Assembly (NCBI GenBank): GCA_021158375.1
Contig: JAGGUS010000028.1
Coordinates: forward strand, 1-5,862
DNA length: 5,862 bases
Reading direction: 5' to 3'
Source: Thermoprotei archaeon
Lineage (GTDB): Archaea > Thermoproteota > Thermoprotei > QMSL01 > B3-G16
Made by a program: the position numbers and the translations under genes. Each line of letters starts with the position of its first letter. Within the stretch, counting starts at the first letter, position 1. The notes beneath the pieces are model-generated. The model worked only from the letters and a program-made list of their open reading frames with translations, searched no databases and was not told the DNA's origin. This document shows positions 1 to 5,862 of the stretch, piece by piece.

Positions 1-2
1 AA

Positions 3-875
3 GTGAACATATTGAGTAATGGAGAAGAGAAGCGGATCTGTATTAAAATATTCTCAGGTACGCTCAATGAGGCTAAGAAAAAAGCAATTAAAGAGAAGTA
101 CTTCATAGAGAAATTAAGCGAAATAGGGTTTTACGTTCCAAAGATACTCCATTATGACTTAGAAGGGAAGCTCATTGGTAGACCATTTCTGATAAAGAAA
201 TGGATAGAGGGAAGACCAGTAGGTAAGGTACTAGAGAAGACTGAAGATGAAGAAGCACTAGAAGCATATACATATAACTTAGTTAGGCTACATAAAGTAC
301 CCCTCTCGAATATCAATCCTAGCATCATAAAGATATATGAAAACGGTGAGGCTCGCATTTTAGAGCAAATCGAGGTACTGAAAATATTTTCAACGTTAGT
401 TAAAGTTGATGTGGACAATGTCATAACTATATTGGAGGAAAATAGACCTAAAGCCCTAGGTCTATCGTTGCTCTTTGGGGATTATGCCCCAGAAAATGTG
501 CTTCTTGACAATAATAAGAGGCTATACTTCATAGATCTTGAAAGCATAGAGGTTGGTATAAGAGAAGAAGATGTAGCTTATGCATATCATATGTTATGTT
601 TTCTTGAACTGTTTAACAAGAGGTTAAAGGGAATTCCCGATAATTTTCTAATGCTCTATGAGCATTACTACGGCGAATCTTTAAGAAATTTTGAATATTT
701 TAAAGCATTTATAGCTCTTAAGTTGTATCTAATATTGAAATATTTGATAAGGAGCGGGAGATTTTTGCGCCCAGTACAGGCAATAACGATAATATATCCA
801 ATAATATACACAATATTCTTCAAGCGAGCGATGAATTATTTAAGGGAGTGTATTAGGACATACATCGTAAGCTAA
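3..875 (+). CDS. APH/choline-kinase-fold phosphotransferase, 5'-truncated by window edge
   Basis: The product is probably an ATP-dependent small-molecule kinase of the aminoglycoside phosphotransferase/choline kinase superfamily; its substrate cannot be read from sequence. Visible motifs, numbered from the GTG at position 3, are: the ATP-anchoring Lys in ICIKIF (K15), the helix-C Glu (E31), a hinge-like FLIKKWIEG (62-70), the family LVRLH (93-97), the catalytic loop GDYAPENVLL (D160, N165), the metal-binding FIDLE (D178, E180) and the downstream Asp of EEDVAY (D190). The usual HGD before the loop is FGD here. The Gly-rich nucleotide loop that should precede K15 by about 20-30 residues is missing, so the true start lies left of the window and the GTG is only the first usable codon. 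Two hydrophobic stretches (about 236-249 and 260-273) lie near the C-terminus; they may be helices packing on the lobe rather than membrane spans. It converges with methionine aminopeptidase across 8 bp. The fold is well supported, the substrate is not. Confidence 0.8.
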   Translation: MNILSNGEEKRICIKIFSGTLNEAKKKAIKEKYFIEKLSEIGFYVPKILHYDLEGKLIGRPFLIKKWIEGRPVGKVLEKTEDEEALEAYTYNLVRLHKVPLSNINPSIIKIYENGEARILEQIEVLKIFSTLVKVDVDNVITILEENRPKALGLSLLFGDYAPENVLLDNNKRLYFIDLESIEVGIREEDVAYAYHMLCFLELFNKRLKGIPDNFLMLYEHYYGESLRNFEYFKAFIALKLYLILKYLIRSGRFLRPVQAITIIYPIIYTIFFKRAMNYLRECIRTYIVS

Positions 876-883
876 GAGAAGCA

Positions 884-1783
884 TTAAATTTTAGTTATAA
901 CAAGTGGGCCATCCTTAAGTACTATTACTGTGTGCTCATATTGTGATACAAATGAACCTCTTCGCTCTACTAAGACTGGATAGCCGTAGACATTACCATG
1001 ATTTAGTAGATTATGAAAATGCTTAACCTTGCTTTGAAAGTCAGGAATATCCTTGAGGAGCCAGCGTTCACAGAAGGGTAAGCTTTTATATTTTCTCCAT
1101 ATTATCTTGATGAGGGCTTTCTCCTCTTTACCTTTAACCTTTCCGCCTACATACCGATATATAGTTATGGTTTCAGATTCAGTGACGTATCCGTTTCCAT
1201 TTGTGGCGAAGGGTTCTATGGCATATACTTCCCCTTCTAGTATATGGGCCTTATCGTCGGGATTAAATACGTTAGGAATGGATTTTCCAGCATGAAGAGT
1301 CCATTTAGTTATTTTGTGACCAGTTAGGTTTGAGACTGGCTTAAAGCCATAAGACTTTATAGTTCGCTCTATCAATGCCCCTATCTTAGATATAGGGGTA
1401 CCTGGACGAATAGAGTTTATCGCGTTTTCTAACGCCTTCTTAGCAACATCGCATAGGGAGTGTAGGTCTTGAGAAAAGGCAATACTGACTGCAGTATCAG
1501 CTATGAAGCCGTCAACATGCACTCCTAGATCAAGTTTTACTAAGGAGCCTTTAGGGATAGTTAGTTCGTCATTAGGTCTCGCTGTATAATGAGCTGCAAC
1601 TTCATTTATTGATACATTACAAGGAAATGCAGGCCTACCCCCAGAGTTAAAGATATACGTCTCTATCCTCTCGCACAATTCGAGTACGGGCATGCCTTCA
1701 TGAATTATGTCCATACCATATGCTATAGCTTTTGCAGCGATCTTTCCGGCATGCTCGTAAGATCTTATTTCCTTTTCGTCCAT
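884..1783 (-). CDS. map: Methionine aminopeptidase, type II (archaeal)
   Basis: This cytosolic metalloprotease removes the initiator Met from nascent proteins whose second residue is small. The 299 residues match the usual archaeal size (about 295). All five metal ligands of the pita-bread fold are visible: D85 and D96, 11 residues apart in KLDLGVHVDGFIADTAVS; H156 in LTGHKI; E190 in YAIEPF; and E283 in QYEHTV. H65 in AAHYTAR and H164 in LHAGKSIPN correspond to the substrate-site histidines. The segment at about 197-255, between the E190 strand and the final strands, is the helical insertion that separates type II from bacterial type I enzymes. The ATG at 1783 is preceded by a GGTGATC-like site, and nothing conserved lies upstream. 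It diverges from the UPF0173 hydrolase cluster and has its own promoter candidate. Nothing in the protein looks degraded or unusual. Confidence 0.97.
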   Translation of the reverse strand: MDEKEIRSYEHAGKIAAKAIAYGMDIIHEGMPVLELCERIETYIFNSGGRPAFPCNVSINEVAAHYTARPNDELTIPKGSLVKLDLGVHVDGFIADTAVSIAFSQDLHSLCDVAKKALENAINSIRPGTPISKIGALIERTIKSYGFKPVSNLTGHKITKWTLHAGKSIPNVFNPDDKAHILEGEVYAIEPFATNGNGYVTESETITIYRYVGGKVKGKEEKALIKIIWRKYKSLPFCERWLLKDIPDFQSKVKHFHNLLNHGNVYGYPVLVERRGSFVSQYEHTVIVLKDGPLVITKI

Positions 1784-1787
1784 GCAT

Positions 1788-1795
1788 GATTACCT
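1788..1795 (-). promoter_or_regulatory. Ribosome binding site of map
   Basis: On the minus strand this reads AGGTAATC, one mismatch from the archaeal GGTGATC anti-SD complement, and ends four bases before the ATG at 1783. It supports that start over the ATG four bases upstream, which is in another frame. The match is short. Confidence 0.4.
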
Positions 1796-1800
1796 AAACC

Positions 1801-1808
1801 ATTTATAG
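1801..1808 (+). promoter_or_regulatory. Candidate TATA box for the hydrolase-tyrS-dnaG cluster
   Basis: ATTTATAG is an archaeal TATA-like element centred near 1805. The usual spacing of about 26 bases would place the start of transcription near 1831, giving a leader of about 14 bases that contains the AAGGGG site before the ATG at 1845. The upstream TAAACC could act as a BRE. Read from sequence and spacing only; on the other strand the same bases also resemble a TATA box for map. Confidence 0.35.
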
Positions 1809-1815
1809 AAAAGGG

Positions 1816-1825
1816 CTATTATAAG
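1816..1825 (-). promoter_or_regulatory. Candidate TATA box for map
   Basis: The minus strand reads CTTATAATAG, centred near 1821. A spacing of 26-27 bases puts the transcription start near 1794, with a leader of about 11 bases before the ATG at 1783. An alternative is CTATAAATGG at 1799-1808, which would give an essentially leaderless transcript. The choice is not settled. Confidence 0.35.
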
Positions 1826-1832
1826 TTATTAC

Positions 1833-1838
1833 AAGGGG
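1833..1838 (+). promoter_or_regulatory. Ribosome binding site of the UPF0173 hydrolase
   Basis: AAGGGG lies six bases before the ATG at 1845. It is a purine-rich, imperfect SD match, but the spacing is right and it supports the chosen start. Confidence 0.4.
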
Positions 1839-1844
1839 AAGTTA

Positions 1845-2516
1845 ATGGTTAAAATCCGCTGGCTCGGCCATGCAGCCTTCGTAATAAAGATAAAAGGGAA
1901 AACTATTGTAGTTGATCCATGGATTTCAGGTAATCCAGCATGCCCTATAAAGCCTAATGAACTTGAGAAGGTAGATCATGTGGTAGTGACACATGATCAT
2001 GGAGATCACCTTGGAGATAGCATAGAGATTGCTAAGAGAGATAAAGCGAAGTTTATAGCGATATACGAATTGGCCTTGAAGGCTAAAGATGAGGGAGTAG
2101 AAAATACATTCGGAGCAAATATAGGTGGATGGTTTGAAGTAGATGAGATAAAATATTTATTAACGCCAGCACTACATAGTTCAACAATTGGAGAACCAGT
2201 TGGTGTTATGATAAGCGATGGAGAGAAGACTATTTATCATGCAGGAGATACAGGTATATTTAAGGAAATGGAACTCCTTGGTAAGATGTACAGAATTGAT
2301 GTAGCATTATTACCTATAGGTGGGGTATATACTATGGGCCCTTATGAGGCAGCGATTGCAACTTTTATGTTAATGCCTAAAGTGGTAATACCCATGCACT
2401 ATAACACGTTTCCAGCAATAAAGCAAGATCCTAGTTTATTTAAGAAGTACGTTAATAAAATAGCGCCAAAGGTCGAGGTGAAGATACTAAAGCCTGGTGA
2501 GGAGGTAGAATTATAG
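1845..2516 (+). CDS. UPF0173-type metal-dependent hydrolase (metallo-beta-lactamase fold)
   Basis: This is a 223-residue single-domain metallo-beta-lactamase-fold protein of the UPF0173 type, a family close to UlaG-like lactonases whose substrate is generally unknown. The metal site looks complete: HDHGDH (H50, H52, D54, H55), H111 in ALHSS, D135 in YHAGDTG, and H185 in VIPMHYNTF. The N-terminal RWLGHAAFVI and VDPWISGNP are typical of the family. No beta-CASP or KH domain is present, which argues against an RNase J/CPSF-type nuclease, and 223 residues is normal for UPF0173. No signal peptide or membrane segment is seen, so it should be cytosolic. It leads a tight cluster with tyrosyl-tRNA synthetase, whose ATG begins one base after this stop, so the two are probably co-transcribed and translationally coupled. 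That link does not by itself reveal the substrate. Confidence 0.9.
   Translation: MVKIRWLGHAAFVIKIKGKTIVVDPWISGNPACPIKPNELEKVDHVVVTHDHGDHLGDSIEIAKRDKAKFIAIYELALKAKDEGVENTFGANIGGWFEVDEIKYLLTPALHSSTIGEPVGVMISDGEKTIYHAGDTGIFKEMELLGKMYRIDVALLPIGGVYTMGPYEAAIATFMLMPKVVIPMHYNTFPAIKQDPSLFKKYVNKIAPKVEVKILKPGEEVEL
2496..2506 (+). promoter_or_regulatory. Ribosome binding site of tyrS
   Basis: GGTGAGGAGGT sits inside the last codons of the upstream hydrolase gene. GGAGGT ends 11 bases before the ATG at 2518. The long spacing and 1-base intergenic gap suggest translational coupling. Confidence 0.55.
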
Positions 2517-2517
2517 A

Positions 2518-3594
2518 ATGGAACTGAGGGATGCAGTAAATAGGGTCTTGTTGAATACAGAGGAGGTCATAACAGAGAAGGAACTTACAGAGGTATTATT
2601 AAGAAAGGATGTTAGGGGATACATAGGGTTCGAGCCTTCAGGTCTAATTCATATAGGCTGGCTTATATGGGCGAGGAAAGTTCAAGATTTGATAGATGCA
2701 GGAGTTGAGATGATCATATTAGCAGCAACATGGCATGCATGGATAAACGATAAACTCGGCGGTGATATGAAGTTAATAAAAGACGCAGCAAGAATGACCT
2801 GGCATTTCCTTAATGCAGTAGGAGTTAACATGAAGAGAGTAAATTTTGTAGATAGTGAAGAATTAGTATCAGATGATAAGTACTGGATGCTAGTACTGAA
2901 AGTTGCAAAGAAGTTAACATTAGCTAGAGTTAAACGAGCTATAACTATAATGGGAAGGCATGAAGAGGAAGCAAACCTCGATTTTTCTAAGTTAATTTAT
3001 CCTTGCATGCAAGTAGCGGATATATTTTATTTAAACTTGGATATAGCATTAGGAGGAATAGATCAGAGGAAAGCGCATGTCTTAGCAAGGGAAATAGCGC
3101 CAAAATTAGGTTATAAAAAGCCAATAGCAATTCATACGCCATTACTTATAGGTCTTAGAGGCACAGAGACTAAAGGAGATATAGTTGAAACAAAAATGAG
3201 TAAGAGTAAACCCGAAAGCTGTATTTTCATTCATGATGAACCGAAAGTGATAAGAGAGAAAATAAAGAAAGCATATTGCCCTCCAAGGCAGGTAAAGGGT
3301 AATCCGATACTTGAAATAAATAGATTAATTCTCTTCTCTAGAGAAGATTTCTCATTATACATAGATAGACCTGCAAAGTACGGTGGACCTCTGCATATAG
3401 AGAGTTATAAGGAGCTAGCAGAAATGTACAAAGCTGGAAAGATACATCCTCTTGACCTTAAAGAGGCAACCGCAAGAGCTTTGGCAGAGGAGCTCAAACC
3501 AATAAGAAATTACATTAAGGAGAACTCTGAGGTAAACGGAATATTAAAGAGACTCGAAGAGATTATTGAAAGAAGGGAGATTAAGCTTCGGTAG
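2518..3594 (+). CDS. tyrS: Tyrosyl-tRNA synthetase (archaeal/eukaryal type)
   Basis: This class I synthetase charges tRNA-Tyr in the cytosol. The 358-residue product has the HIGH signature as HIGW (45-48) in YIGFEPSGLIHIG and an intact KMSKS loop (226-230). By alignment with the remembered M. jannaschii enzyme, the tyrosine pocket is present: Y35, Y161, Q165 and D168 in YPCMQVADI, and Q183 in GGIDQRKAH. R184 matches the residue used to read the archaeal C1-G72 pair. D313 in HPLDLK matches the Asp that reads anticodon G34. KAYCPP (251-256), the GNPILE segment (261-266) and RPAKYGG (284-290) are typical of archaeal TyrRS and rule out TrpRS. It is longer than the 306-residue methanogen enzyme, with extra residues around 110-150 and a charged helical tail after about 330. 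The start matches the family N-terminus and has an SD. It lies between the UPF0173 hydrolase and dnaG, probably in one operon. Confidence 0.97.
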   Translation: MELRDAVNRVLLNTEEVITEKELTEVLLRKDVRGYIGFEPSGLIHIGWLIWARKVQDLIDAGVEMIILAATWHAWINDKLGGDMKLIKDAARMTWHFLNAVGVNMKRVNFVDSEELVSDDKYWMLVLKVAKKLTLARVKRAITIMGRHEEEANLDFSKLIYPCMQVADIFYLNLDIALGGIDQRKAHVLAREIAPKLGYKKPIAIHTPLLIGLRGTETKGDIVETKMSKSKPESCIFIHDEPKVIREKIKKAYCPPRQVKGNPILEINRLILFSREDFSLYIDRPAKYGGPLHIESYKELAEMYKAGKIHPLDLKEATARALAEELKPIRNYIKENSEVNGILKRLEEIIERREIKLR

Positions 3595-3616
3595 TGAGAG
3601 TATTAGATTAAATGAA

Positions 3617-3622
3617 GAGGTG
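3617..3622 (+). promoter_or_regulatory. Ribosome binding site that fixes the dnaG start
   Basis: GAGGTG is a strong archaeal SD match ending six bases before the in-frame ATG at 3629. It favours that ATG over the in-frame TTG at 3566, which lies inside tyrS. Confidence 0.7.
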
Positions 3623-3628
3623 TATCCC

Positions 3629-4789
3629 ATGGGAGGATTACCAGTAACGGCAAAGTACGTAATTCATGCAAGGTTAGAGGTCGAGGGTAGTGTTGATAAA
3701 CCAGATGTCATAGGAGCTATATTTGGACAGACAGAAGGATTACTAGGACCCGACTTAGATCTTAGAGAGCTTCAGAAAACCGGGAGGATAGGAAGGATAA
3801 ATGTAGAGCTACGAGAGAAAAGCGGGAAAACTATAGGACGGATCACTATACCATCAAGCCTCGATAGGGTTGAGACTGCGCTTGTTGCAGCACTTGTAGA
3901 AACTGTAGATAAAGTCGGACCTTATTCTGCTAAGATAAGGGTAGAGAAGATAGAGGATCTAAGGACTAAGAAGAGACATTGGGTGATAGAGAGAGCTAAA
4001 GAGATTCTTCTCAAGTGGGAGAGAGAAGAAATGCCAGACATCCGTAAGATAGTTGAGAAAATACTCAGGGATATAACAGAACTTGAAATTATAAGATATG
4101 GCAAAGAGGGACTACCTGCAGGTACAGAAGTAGATAAAAGCGACGTACTCATAATAGTTGAGGGGAGAGCGGATGTAGTTAACCTAGTACGACATGGTTA
4201 TAGAAACGTAATAGCTATAGGAGGTGCGACTAAGATACCTAAAACCATAGTAGATCTCTCTAAGAGAAAGACTACAATAGCATTTGTTGATGGCGATAGA
4301 GGTGGAGATTTAATACTGAGGGAGCTTCTAAAGACAGCAAAAATAGATTATATAGCCAGAGCTCCTCAAGGGAAGGAAGTAGAGGAATTAACGGCAAAAG
4401 AAATAGCAAAATGCCTTAAAAATAAAGTAGCTGTGAGTGAGTATTTAGCCCAACAGGAATTAATTAAGAGAGAGATTGAAATACCCAAAAAGGTCATTGA
4501 ATATTTTAAAGAACTCAGGGGAACTTTAGAAGCTTTAATACTTGACAATAAGTGGAATGTAATTGAGAGGGTTTTAGTAAGAGACTTGGTAGATCAATTA
4601 GACAAAATTGAAGGAGCGTACGCTATCGTATTTGATGGCATAATAACTCAGAGGCTTTTAGACAGAGCCTATTCAAAGGGAATTAAGTACTTAATAGGAG
4701 TTAGGGTTGGAGCGATTAGTAGAAAACCAGAAGGAGTAGAAATAATGACCTTTGATGAGTTAGAGAAAAAGCTAGAAGAAACTGTCTAA
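3629..4789 (+). CDS. dnaG: DnaG-type primase / archaeal exosome subunit
   Basis: This is archaeal DnaG, a Toprim-domain protein able to make RNA primers in vitro and known in crenarchaea as a component of the RNA-degrading exosome. Starting at ATG 3629 the product has 386 residues and begins MGGLPVTAKYVIHARLEVEG, close to the family N-terminus. The conserved N-terminal domain includes KPDVIGAIFGQTEGLLG and LQKTGRIGRI. The Toprim domain (about 171-239) has the catalytic Glu in VEGRADV (E178) and the metal-binding DxD in FVDGDRGGD (D221, D223, D227). No zinc-binding or DnaB-interaction domain is present, as expected for the archaeal form. The C-terminal domain ends in a charged helix. The frame stays open back to a TTG at 3566, but those 21 extra codons overlap tyrS and lack family similarity. 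The gene follows tyrS by 34 bases with no clear promoter between them, so co-transcription is likely. Its last 18 bases overlap the convergent DHH gene. Confidence 0.95.
   Translation: MGGLPVTAKYVIHARLEVEGSVDKPDVIGAIFGQTEGLLGPDLDLRELQKTGRIGRINVELREKSGKTIGRITIPSSLDRVETALVAALVETVDKVGPYSAKIRVEKIEDLRTKKRHWVIERAKEILLKWEREEMPDIRKIVEKILRDITELEIIRYGKEGLPAGTEVDKSDVLIIVEGRADVVNLVRHGYRNVIAIGGATKIPKTIVDLSKRKTTIAFVDGDRGGDLILRELLKTAKIDYIARAPQGKEVEELTAKEIAKCLKNKVAVSEYLAQQELIKREIEIPKKVIEYFKELRGTLEALILDNKWNVIERVLVRDLVDQLDKIEGAYAIVFDGIITQRLLDRAYSKGIKYLIGVRVGAISRKPEGVEIMTFDELEKKLEETV
4764..4771 (-). terminator. Possible T-tract terminator of the DHH gene
   Basis: On the minus strand the stop codon is followed by C and then five T (4766-4770) and CTC. 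Archaeal RNA polymerase often stops at such T runs without a hairpin. It lies inside dnaG on the other strand. Short and unproven. Confidence 0.3.
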
Positions 4790-5862
4790 AGTACCTTCTT
4801 TTCTTCCTACTTTGCTAAGATGTTGCGCCGCTTCTTCCAGAAGATTGATCAACTGCCTCTTTTTAGAGAGAGGTATAATCCCACTAGCCGCGTATGCATG
4901 GCCATCAGCAAAGCCCCCAAGCCTATTACATACGTCCATGAGCAATTGTGATGCAGGCGGATAATACCCCTGCTCTATCTTAAGCGCTAAACTCTTAGGT
5001 ACTCGGATAGATACCTTAACATATTCACCTTTAAGTCTTCCAAGACCTGGTAATTCAGGATTAAGATTCATAGTACCAACTAGGTATAGTTCTGGATCTA
5101 TCATTCTAAGTCTGTATGAGACGAAGCTAAGGAAAGTACCTAATACCTTTGCACCTACATTGTAGAATAAGTCTCTAACGTCAATCCATTGTAAGCACTT
5201 TCCCTTATATAGATGGCTTTTAATCAAATCCATCCCTTTCTTATATAGAGAGGAGCGATACCTCCTAAGATCAGCTATAGTAAGCTTTATTTCTCGAGTG
5301 AATCCCTCTAAGCAGGCGTTAATTGCTAGATCTGGACCTCCACGATAATAACCCACTGAGGCTAATATGGTAAGTTCTGTGGATAACTTTGTTCTTGAAA
5401 TGAAGCGACCATTAATGAAGACACTTATGTTATGTGAGCTTAAGGTCTTAGCGACACCTCTTCGAATGGCCTCCTCTAGAATTGCTAGATTTAATCCTTT
5501 TACATCTCCAGGTAACTCTGAAGATCCTATTAAAGCTAGGGGGATTAATTTGTTCAGGAGTTTACTGTTCTCTAATAGGCTCCTCACGAATAGGTAGGTG
5601 ACTATTGATGCAGATGCTTCCTCCTCCCCGCTTATGCCGAATAGCTCAGGATTGACATGCACTATTCTGGGATCCTCTGTAGTATCTGGATCATGGTGAT
5701 CCAATATTAGTATAGTATCGGTATTCTTTACTTTCTTAGATATCAGTTTAACGTGAGGAGAGCCTAGATCTACAAAGATTAAAGGATCTGAATAAGTGCC
5801 TATTAGGTCTAGTGCCTGAGGATAAAGCTTCTCAAGGCATATTAACCTCACTTTAACGCCTA
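4772..5862 (-). CDS. DHH/DHHA1 phosphoesterase, GAN/RecJ/Cdc45-like, N-terminus cut by window edge
   Basis: The product belongs to the DHH superfamily, most like archaeal RecJ-type nucleases (GAN) and the related Cdc45. The frame runs through the right edge: in-frame codons precede the GTG at 5851, and the partial codon at the edge (xTA) cannot be a stop. The start and catalytic motif I are therefore outside. Numbered from that GTG, motif II is D28 in LIFVDLGS, motif III is DHH at 51-53 in LILDHHDP, and VNPELFG (66-72) follows as in GAN. The motif IV region, IGSSELPGDVKGLN (108-121), lacks the expected Gly-x-x-Asp spacing. The DHHA1 domain ends with GGFADGHAYAASG (312-324). The last eight residues, EGTLDSFF, resemble a PCNA-interacting box. 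It faces dnaG tail to tail with an 18-base overlap. An exonuclease role is plausible, but a Cdc45-like structural role is not excluded because motif I is not visible. Confidence 0.85.
   Translation of the reverse strand, partial: GVKVRLICLEKLYPQALDLIGTYSDPLIFVDLGSPHVKLISKKVKNTDTILILDHHDPDTTEDPRIVHVNPELFGISGEEEASASIVTYLFVRSLLENSKLLNKLIPLALIGSSELPGDVKGLNLAILEEAIRRGVAKTLSSHNISVFINGRFISRTKLSTELTILASVGYYRGGPDLAINACLEGFTREIKLTIADLRRYRSSLYKKGMDLIKSHLYKGKCLQWIDVRDLFYNVGAKVLGTFLSFVSYRLRMIDPELYLVGTMNLNPELPGLGRLKGEYVKVSIRVPKSLALKIEQGYYPPASQLLMDVCNRLGGFADGHAYAASGIIPLSKKRQLINLLEEAAQHLSKVGRKEGTLDSFF
4795..4808 (+). terminator. Possible T-rich terminator of the hydrolase-tyrS-dnaG cluster
   Basis: CCTTCTTTTCTTCC begins six bases after the dnaG stop and is a pyrimidine tract of the kind used for archaeal intrinsic termination. 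It also encodes the C-terminal tail of the DHH protein on the other strand, so its composition may reflect that coding role. Confidence 0.3.

Noticed and set aside
3..5. GTG as the genuine start of the kinase
   Set aside because: The nucleotide-binding loop expected upstream of K15 would be missing, so this is more likely an internal codon of a gene cut by the window edge.
152..424. Minus-strand open frame of 90 codons inside the kinase gene
   Set aside because: A Ser/Thr/Leu-rich antisense shadow with no recognisable domain or ribosome site; the plus-strand frame carries all the kinase motifs. The same reasoning rejects open frames at 1053-1295, 3922-4152, 4366-4548 and 5367-5597.
1100..1160. 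GATGA-containing stretch resembling a C box of an archaeal C/D guide RNA, antisense to map
   Set aside because: No CTGA D box or terminal stem at the required distance, and the bases are explained by conserved map codons.
1845..2516. Hydrolase as an RNA-processing nuclease (RNase J/CPSF or RNase Z) because of its tRNA-synthetase neighbour
   Set aside because: It lacks the beta-CASP domain and the RNase Z exosite, and its size and motifs fit UPF0173.
3595..3628. Independent promoter for dnaG (A/T-rich TATTAGATTAAAT at 3601-3613)
   Set aside because: Only a weak TATA resemblance, and it lies too close to the ATG for normal archaeal spacing; co-transcription with tyrS is simpler.
5849..5851. 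GTG as the genuine start of the DHH protein
   Set aside because: The frame continues to the window edge without a stop, and motif I of the DHH domain must lie further upstream.
1..5862. Mobile element, CRISPR array or defence system
   Set aside because: No transposase, integrase, inverted or clustered repeats, or defence-associated genes are visible; all genes except the kinase fit core archaeal families.

Overview
The window reads as a piece of an archaeal chromosome, most likely from the thermophilic TACK/crenarchaeal side. The evidence is an archaeal-type DnaG primase without a zinc-binding domain, an archaeal/eukaryal-type tyrosyl-tRNA synthetase, a type II methionine aminopeptidase and a GAN/RecJ-like DHH protein. 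AGA/AGG and ATA codons dominate, proteins are rich in charged and I/V/Y/E/K residues, SD sites are short, and A/T-rich TATA-like boxes replace bacterial -10/-35 boxes. Genus cannot be fixed from this sequence. Assignments rest on motif reading and remembered family alignments, not on searches.

Layout. (1) Positions 1-875, + strand: the 3' part of an APH/choline-kinase-fold phosphotransferase, cut by the left edge. (2) 884-1783, - strand: methionine aminopeptidase, convergent with the kinase across 8 bp. (3) 1784-1844: a 61-bp divergent control region with a TATA-like box for each direction. (4) 1845-4789, + strand: a tight three-gene cluster of UPF0173 metallo-beta-lactamase-fold hydrolase, tyrosyl-tRNA synthetase (1-base gap) and DnaG primase/exosome subunit (34-base gap once the start is corrected to 3629). 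(5) 4772-5862, - strand: a DHH/DHHA1 phosphoesterase of the GAN/RecJ/Cdc45 type, cut by the right edge and overlapping the end of dnaG tail to tail by 18 bp.

Functionally this is an information-processing neighbourhood: tRNA charging, N-terminal Met removal, priming or RNA decay (DnaG), and a DNA-replication/repair-type DHH protein. There is no gene-free stretch over 300 bases, and I see no tRNA, rRNA, CRISPR array, insertion sequence or obvious repeat.

I do not see a new multi-gene system here. The best lead is the DHH protein. It ends exactly in a PCNA-interacting (PIP-box-like) octapeptide, and its region around catalytic motif IV departs from the active GAN/RecJ pattern although the DHH triad is intact. 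Together these suggest a PCNA-tethered, possibly catalytically altered RecJ/Cdc45 relative encoded tail to tail with primase.
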